Position numbers and translations under genes: made by a program. Under the pieces are notes generated by a model. The model saw only the letters and a list, made by a program, of their open reading frames with translations, did not search any database and was not told the origin of the DNA. Positions 51,114-54,561 of a stretch of DNA of 54,561 bases are shown here, one piece after another; position 1 is the stretch's first letter, and every line of letters starts with the position of its first letter. Source of the stretch: Bacillota bacterium (lineage in GTDB: Bacteria > Bacillota > Bacilli > Bacillales_A > Planococcaceae); assembly GCA_023405135.1 (NCBI GenBank), contig JAEXYZ010000111.1, positions 1 through 54,561 of the forward strand. Reading direction: 5' to 3'.

Positions 51114-52454
51114 TTATTTAAAAAATCCACCGACAAATCCAGTAATTCCACCCCATACGTTTCCAAAGAAGTTACCGATACCTTGGAAGAATAGAGAGAT
51201 GGCTCCTGCACGTTCAACCTTGTCAGTCGTTACAACATCTGCAGAAAATTGTCCACCGTCAATAAAGCCATAATCAGTTCCTTCAGTACGCTCAATTACA
51301 ACCTTACCAACAACTGTACCTTTTTTAACATCTGCTTCTAATGATTCTTTTTCTAACACTAATTTTGGTTTATAAAGGTCCTTTTCATTTGTATTTACCA
51401 TAAATGAAATTGGCTCTTTTACTGCAATTTCTACGCTATCTTCTTTCCCTTTTGTAACATCAATTTTTTCATTACCTTTAAATTGATAGTTTGCTGGAAC
51501 AATTTCTTGTTTTGAGAATTGTCCAAAACCATAATCTAATAGTTTTGCCATTGCATCAAAACGAGCAGTTTTATCACTGTCTTTTCCAGTAGAATCAACA
51601 GCATTCATTACAACTCCAATTAAACGTGTACCATTACGTTCTGCTGTACCAGTAAAACAAGATCCAGCAAGATTTGTTGTACCTGTTTTTAATCCATCCA
51701 CACCTTCATATGAAGAGACTAGCCCTGGTAACATCCAGTTCCAGTTAGCCATATTAATTGCATCTTCCGTACCTTCTCGGAATACCTTCTTCGGAATACT
51801 TGAAGTATCTAAAACTTCCGGATGATCTTTTAATAGATGATAGGCTAATTTAGCAACAGAACGAGCAGGCATAATATTTTCATCTTCTGGACCAGTACCT
51901 GCAGGTTGCATTCCAAACAAGTCAGAATTATTTAATCCTGTTGAGTTTACAAATTTGTATCCTTCAAGACCAATTTCTTCTGCCTTTTTATTCATGAGCT
52001 TTAAAAATTCCGTTTCCGTTCCAGCAATTGTTTCTGCGATTGCCACTGTTGCAGCGTTTGCAGAATAAATAGCCATTGCTTCATATAACTCATGAATTGT
52101 ATATGTACCATCCTCACGAAGTGGAACATTACTTAATGCACGGTCATGCGACATTCGATATGTATACTCATTAACGCGATATTCTTGATCCCAAGAAATT
52201 TTGCCTGCTTTAATTGCATCTAATAGAATATATTCCGTCATCATTTTTGACATACTCGCAATTCCTAAAGACGTATCAGCATTTTTTTCATATAATATTT
52301 TTCCTGTATCTGCATCTATTAAAATTGCAGCATCTACGAGTAAACCTAAATCTGTTTCAGCACTTGTACTAACAGGTGTCGTAACAAACATGCTTACCAA
52401 CAGAATAGGAATCATCAATAAGCCCAACCAAGATGTTTTCCTTGCTGTCTTCAC
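51114..52454 (-). CDS. dacA: D-alanyl-D-alanine carboxypeptidase (PBP5)
   Basis: A 446-residue peptidoglycan D,D-carboxypeptidase. A signal peptide (LLMIPILLVSMFVTTPVSTSA) is followed by the penicillin-binding domain with active-site motifs SMSK (Ser67), SAN (131) and KTG (256), a PBP5 C-terminal beta domain, and an amphipathic anchor helix (LFFQGIGNFFGNVWG). The start is GTG, nine bases after GGAGG. The location after guaB is conserved in Bacillales. Confidence 0.96.
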   Translation of the reverse strand: MKTARKTSWLGLLMIPILLVSMFVTTPVSTSAETDLGLLVDAAILIDADTGKILYEKNADTSLGIASMSKMMTEYILLDAIKAGKISWDQEYRVNEYTYRMSHDRALSNVPLREDGTYTIHELYEAMAIYSANAATVAIAETIAGTETEFLKLMNKKAEEIGLEGYKFVNSTGLNNSDLFGMQPAGTGPEDENIMPARSVAKLAYHLLKDHPEVLDTSSIPKKVFREGTEDAINMANWNWMLPGLVSSYEGVDGLKTGTTNLAGSCFTGTAERNGTRLIGVVMNAVDSTGKDSDKTARFDAMAKLLDYGFGQFSKQEIVPANYQFKGNEKIDVTKGKEDSVEIAVKEPISFMVNTNEKDLYKPKLVLEKESLEADVKKGTVVGKVVIERTEGTDYGFIDGGQFSADVVTTDKVERAGAISLFFQGIGNFFGNVWGGITGFVGGFFK

Positions 52455-52533
52455 AAAAAAATACCTCCAATATAATTTTTAATCTTCTTTCGCCATTTTA
52501 TCATAGATTGTGCAAGAAAAGTGTTACGTTTAG

Positions 52534-52576
52534 ATAAAAAAACTCTTTTAACATCTAATAATGACGTTAAAAGAGT
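52534..52576 (-). terminator. Terminator of guaB
   Basis: ACTCTTTTAAC pairs perfectly with GTTAAAAGAGT, and the minus strand continues with TTTTTTTATC. Confidence 0.88.
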
Positions 52577-52649
52577 AGATAAGTTTCTTCTTTTGTAAAA
52601 GTAGCTAGCCTATCCAATAATTCAAAGCTAAGCATGCTACTTGTGTCTC

Positions 52650-54116
52650 TTACTGAATTGAATAGTTAGGTGCTTCTTTTGTAATTTGTACATCATGTGG
52701 ATGTGATTCACGAAGACCAGCACCCGTCATACGTATAAATTGAGAGTTTTCACGTAAATGTTCAAGATTTAGAGCACCACAGTAACCCATACCTGCACGA
52801 ATACCACCAACTAATTGGTCGATTGTATCAGATAAAGGTCCTTTGTATGGAAGTCTTCCTTCAATACCTTCAGGAACAAGCTTTTTCGCATCTTCTTGGA
52901 AGTAACGATCTTTTGATCCTTGTTCCATTGCCCCTAAGGAGCCCATTCCTCGATATACTTTGAAACGTCTGCCTTGGAAAATTTCCGTTTCACCAGGTGA
53001 TTCAGATGTTCCTGCAAGCAATGAACCTAACATTACAACATGACCACCAGCTGCTAGAGCTTTTACAATATCTCCAGAATATTTAATACCACCATCTGCA
53101 ATAATGGATTTGCCCATTTCACGAGCAACTGTTGCACAATCATAAATTGCTGTAATTTGTGGTACGCCAACACCTGCAACAACACGTGTTGTACAAATAG
53201 AACCTGGCCCGATACCAACTTTTACAACATCTGCACCTGCTTCATATAAAGCACGAGTTGCTTCGCCTGTAGCAACATTTCCGGCAATAATTTCTAATTC
53301 CGGATATGCTGCACGAATTTCTTTAATTGTTTCGATAACTCCTTGTGAATGACCATGTGCAGTATCGATTACAACAATATCAACTTGTGCTTCAACAAGT
53401 TTTTCAATTCGTTGCATTGTATCCTTTGAAACACCAACAGCTGCACCAACAAGCAAACGACCAAGACTATCTTTAGCAGCATTTGGGAATTCAATTACTT
53501 TTTCAATATCTTTAATAGTAATTAAACCAGTTAATTTACCATTTTCATCTACAATTGGGAGTTTTTCAATTTTGTATTGTTGAAGAATTTTTTCTGCTTC
53601 CTCTAAAGTTGTTCCAACAGGAGCCGTAATTAACTCTTCTTTCGTCATTACATCTTCAATTTTTAATGAGTAGTCAGAAATAAAACGTAGGTCACGGTTC
53701 GTAATAATTCCTACTAATGTTTGCTCTTCCTCATTATTTACAATTGGGACACCCGAAATGCGATATTTTCCCATTAAATGTTCAGCATCAAAAACTTGAT
53801 GCGTTGGTGTTAAGAAAAATGGATTCGTAATTACACCATTCTCAGATCGCTTAACCTTTTCAACTTCTTCAGCTTGTTCTTCAATGCTCATGTTTTTATG
53901 GATAATACCGATTCCACCTTGTCGAGCCATTGCAATAGCCATTTTTGACTCAGTTACAGTATCCATACCTGCACTAATGATTGGAATGTTTAATTTAATT
54001 TTTGGAGTTAGTTGTGTAGATAAATCTACAGCCTTCGGTAATACCTCTGAGTGCGCTGGTACTAATAAAACATCATCAAATGTTAAGCCTTCTTTGGCAA
54101 ATTTCGTTTCCCACAT
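52650..54116 (-). CDS. guaB: IMP dehydrogenase
   Basis: A 488-residue enzyme oxidising IMP to XMP, the committed step to GMP. The barrel is interrupted by two CBS domains (about 95-205), and the catalytic Cys308 lies in GPGSICTTRVVAGVG. The flap Arg-Tyr segment (about 400) is intact. AGGAGG precedes the ATG. Its own promoter is clear upstream. Confidence 0.98.
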   Translation of the reverse strand: MWETKFAKEGLTFDDVLLVPAHSEVLPKAVDLSTQLTPKIKLNIPIISAGMDTVTESKMAIAMARQGGIGIIHKNMSIEEQAEEVEKVKRSENGVITNPFFLTPTHQVFDAEHLMGKYRISGVPIVNNEEEQTLVGIITNRDLRFISDYSLKIEDVMTKEELITAPVGTTLEEAEKILQQYKIEKLPIVDENGKLTGLITIKDIEKVIEFPNAAKDSLGRLLVGAAVGVSKDTMQRIEKLVEAQVDIVVIDTAHGHSQGVIETIKEIRAAYPELEIIAGNVATGEATRALYEAGADVVKVGIGPGSICTTRVVAGVGVPQITAIYDCATVAREMGKSIIADGGIKYSGDIVKALAAGGHVVMLGSLLAGTSESPGETEIFQGRRFKVYRGMGSLGAMEQGSKDRYFQEDAKKLVPEGIEGRLPYKGPLSDTIDQLVGGIRAGMGYCGALNLEHLRENSQFIRMTGAGLRESHPHDVQITKEAPNYSIQ

Positions 54117-54156
54117 TTCGTAAATGCCTCCTAGTTCTTAAAGAATATTAATTGTA

Positions 54157-54185
54157 AGATTATCAACATGAAATGTAAGTGTCAA
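54157..54185 (-). promoter_or_regulatory. Promoter of guaB
   Basis: TTGACA (54180-54185) and TAATCT (54157-54162) are separated by 17 bp on the minus strand, about 40 bp before the start codon. I see no purine riboswitch or clear PurR box. Confidence 0.75.
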
Positions 54186-54189
54186 GATT

Positions 54190-54432
54190 CTTAGAAAAGA
54201 AAGATAATTCCGACTATTAATTTCAAAATTTCTCTATTAAAAATCTCAATTAAATTCTATTTATTGATTTCTTTATCTAAAAAAATTATTAAAAGTAGTA
54301 AAAACATAATCGATGTTCGTTTTTTTAATATTTAATAATATTTAGCTTTTCCCAGAGCCTTAATGATTATTTAAAAAAATTTTTTATAATTAATTCTTAA
54401 GCTTTTTCAATATATTTCCCATTGATTAATTA
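54190..54432. other. AT-rich intergenic stretch, no gene seen
   Basis: About 240 bases, very AT rich, between the guaB promoter and the IS30 fragment. No ORF with a ribosome binding site and no hairpin worth reporting is seen. It is where gyrA and an rRNA operon would be expected to approach in B. subtilis, so a junction made by the insertion sequence may lie here. Confidence 0.35.
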
Positions 54433-54561
54433 GTTGTTCAAGAAAAGTTGGGTGAAACATGGTCACCCGAACAGATTGTCGGGCGTTTATATCAGGGCAA
54501 GCTAAGTTTTAAAAGTATCTACCGCTGGATTTATAACGGTTTACTTGAAGTTCCACTTACT
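54433..54561 (+). pseudogene. IS30 family transposase fragment (5'-truncated, runs off window)
   Basis: The frame reads VVQEKLGETWSPEQIVGRLY then KSIYRWIYNGL, the region between the helix-turn-helix and the catalytic domain of IS30 transposases (SPEQIxGRL and YRxIY are diagnostic). Immediately upstream in this frame is a TAA stop and no start codon, so about the first 100 residues are missing. The right side is cut by the window end, so whether the catalytic DDE part is intact is unknown. Confidence 0.8.

Overview
The window comes from a low-GC, spore-forming member of the Bacillales, most likely a Lysinibacillus/Ureibacillus/Solibacillus-type Planococcaceae. This rests on AT-rich sequence, strong AGGAGG ribosome binding sites, a bofA gene, and the conserved origin-proximal Bacillus gene order. 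Read on the minus strand from the right, the backbone is guaB, dacA, pdxS, pdxT, serS, dgk/dck, scr RNA, dnaX, ebfC, recR, yaaL, bofA and 16S rRNA. In Bacillus subtilis these genes lie close together. Here they are spread over about 54 kb by several insertions of accessory genes. The replication origin should lie beyond the right edge.

Layout. 1-4000: the 5' end of a 16S rRNA gene with four tandem sigma-A-type promoters, then bofA, yaaL, recR, ebfC and dnaX. 4170-8330: an allantoinase and an SsuABC/NMT1-type ABC importer. 8690-9450: a broken dockerin-type surface protein. 9606-21475: a tightly overlapping eight-gene operon (large membrane protein, ABC-2 exporter pair, coiled-coil/Gly-rich protein, MoxR AAA+ ATPase, DUF58, BatA-like protein, double-vWA protein). 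21821-22631: a 50-residue membrane ORF with a TTG start, scr RNA and tRNA-Ser(TGA). 22738-27750: metabolic and hypothetical genes (RraA-like, LOG, a frameshifted MBL hydrolase, purine permease, zinc-ribbon protein). 27761-32519: a Fur-box-controlled siderophore uptake locus with an FhuF-like reductase. 32572-35259: a D-tartrate dehydratase-like enolase, a perfect GntR-type operator, a collapsed group II intron and a GntR/FCD regulator. 35399-37971: dck, dgk, tadA and a conserved hypothetical gene. 37996-42930: a PatA-like aminotransferase, a small ATPase, a two-subunit CoA-transferase and an AtoE transporter. 43038-44267: a lipoprotein serpin. 44439-49098: serS with a serine T-box leader, pdxTS and the divergent regulator pdxR. 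49137-54116: asnB, dacA and guaB. The window ends inside an IS30-type transposase fragment.

Functional groups. Recombination and replication (recR, ebfC, dnaX), nucleotide metabolism (dgk, dck, guaB, purine permease, allantoinase), PLP synthesis with its own regulator, iron uptake, and short-chain acid use (scoAB/atoE) are recognisable. The function of the MoxR/vWA/ABC operon cannot be read from sequence and is the best candidate for an incompletely described system. Decay is visible at four places: the dockerin gene, the MBL hydrolase, the group II intron and the IS30 fragment.

Limits. All calls were made by reading the sequence and by family recognition. No database search or folding calculation was run. 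Domain positions are approximate. Several start codons were moved from the longest reading frame because of ribosome binding site placement; the reason is given in each entry.
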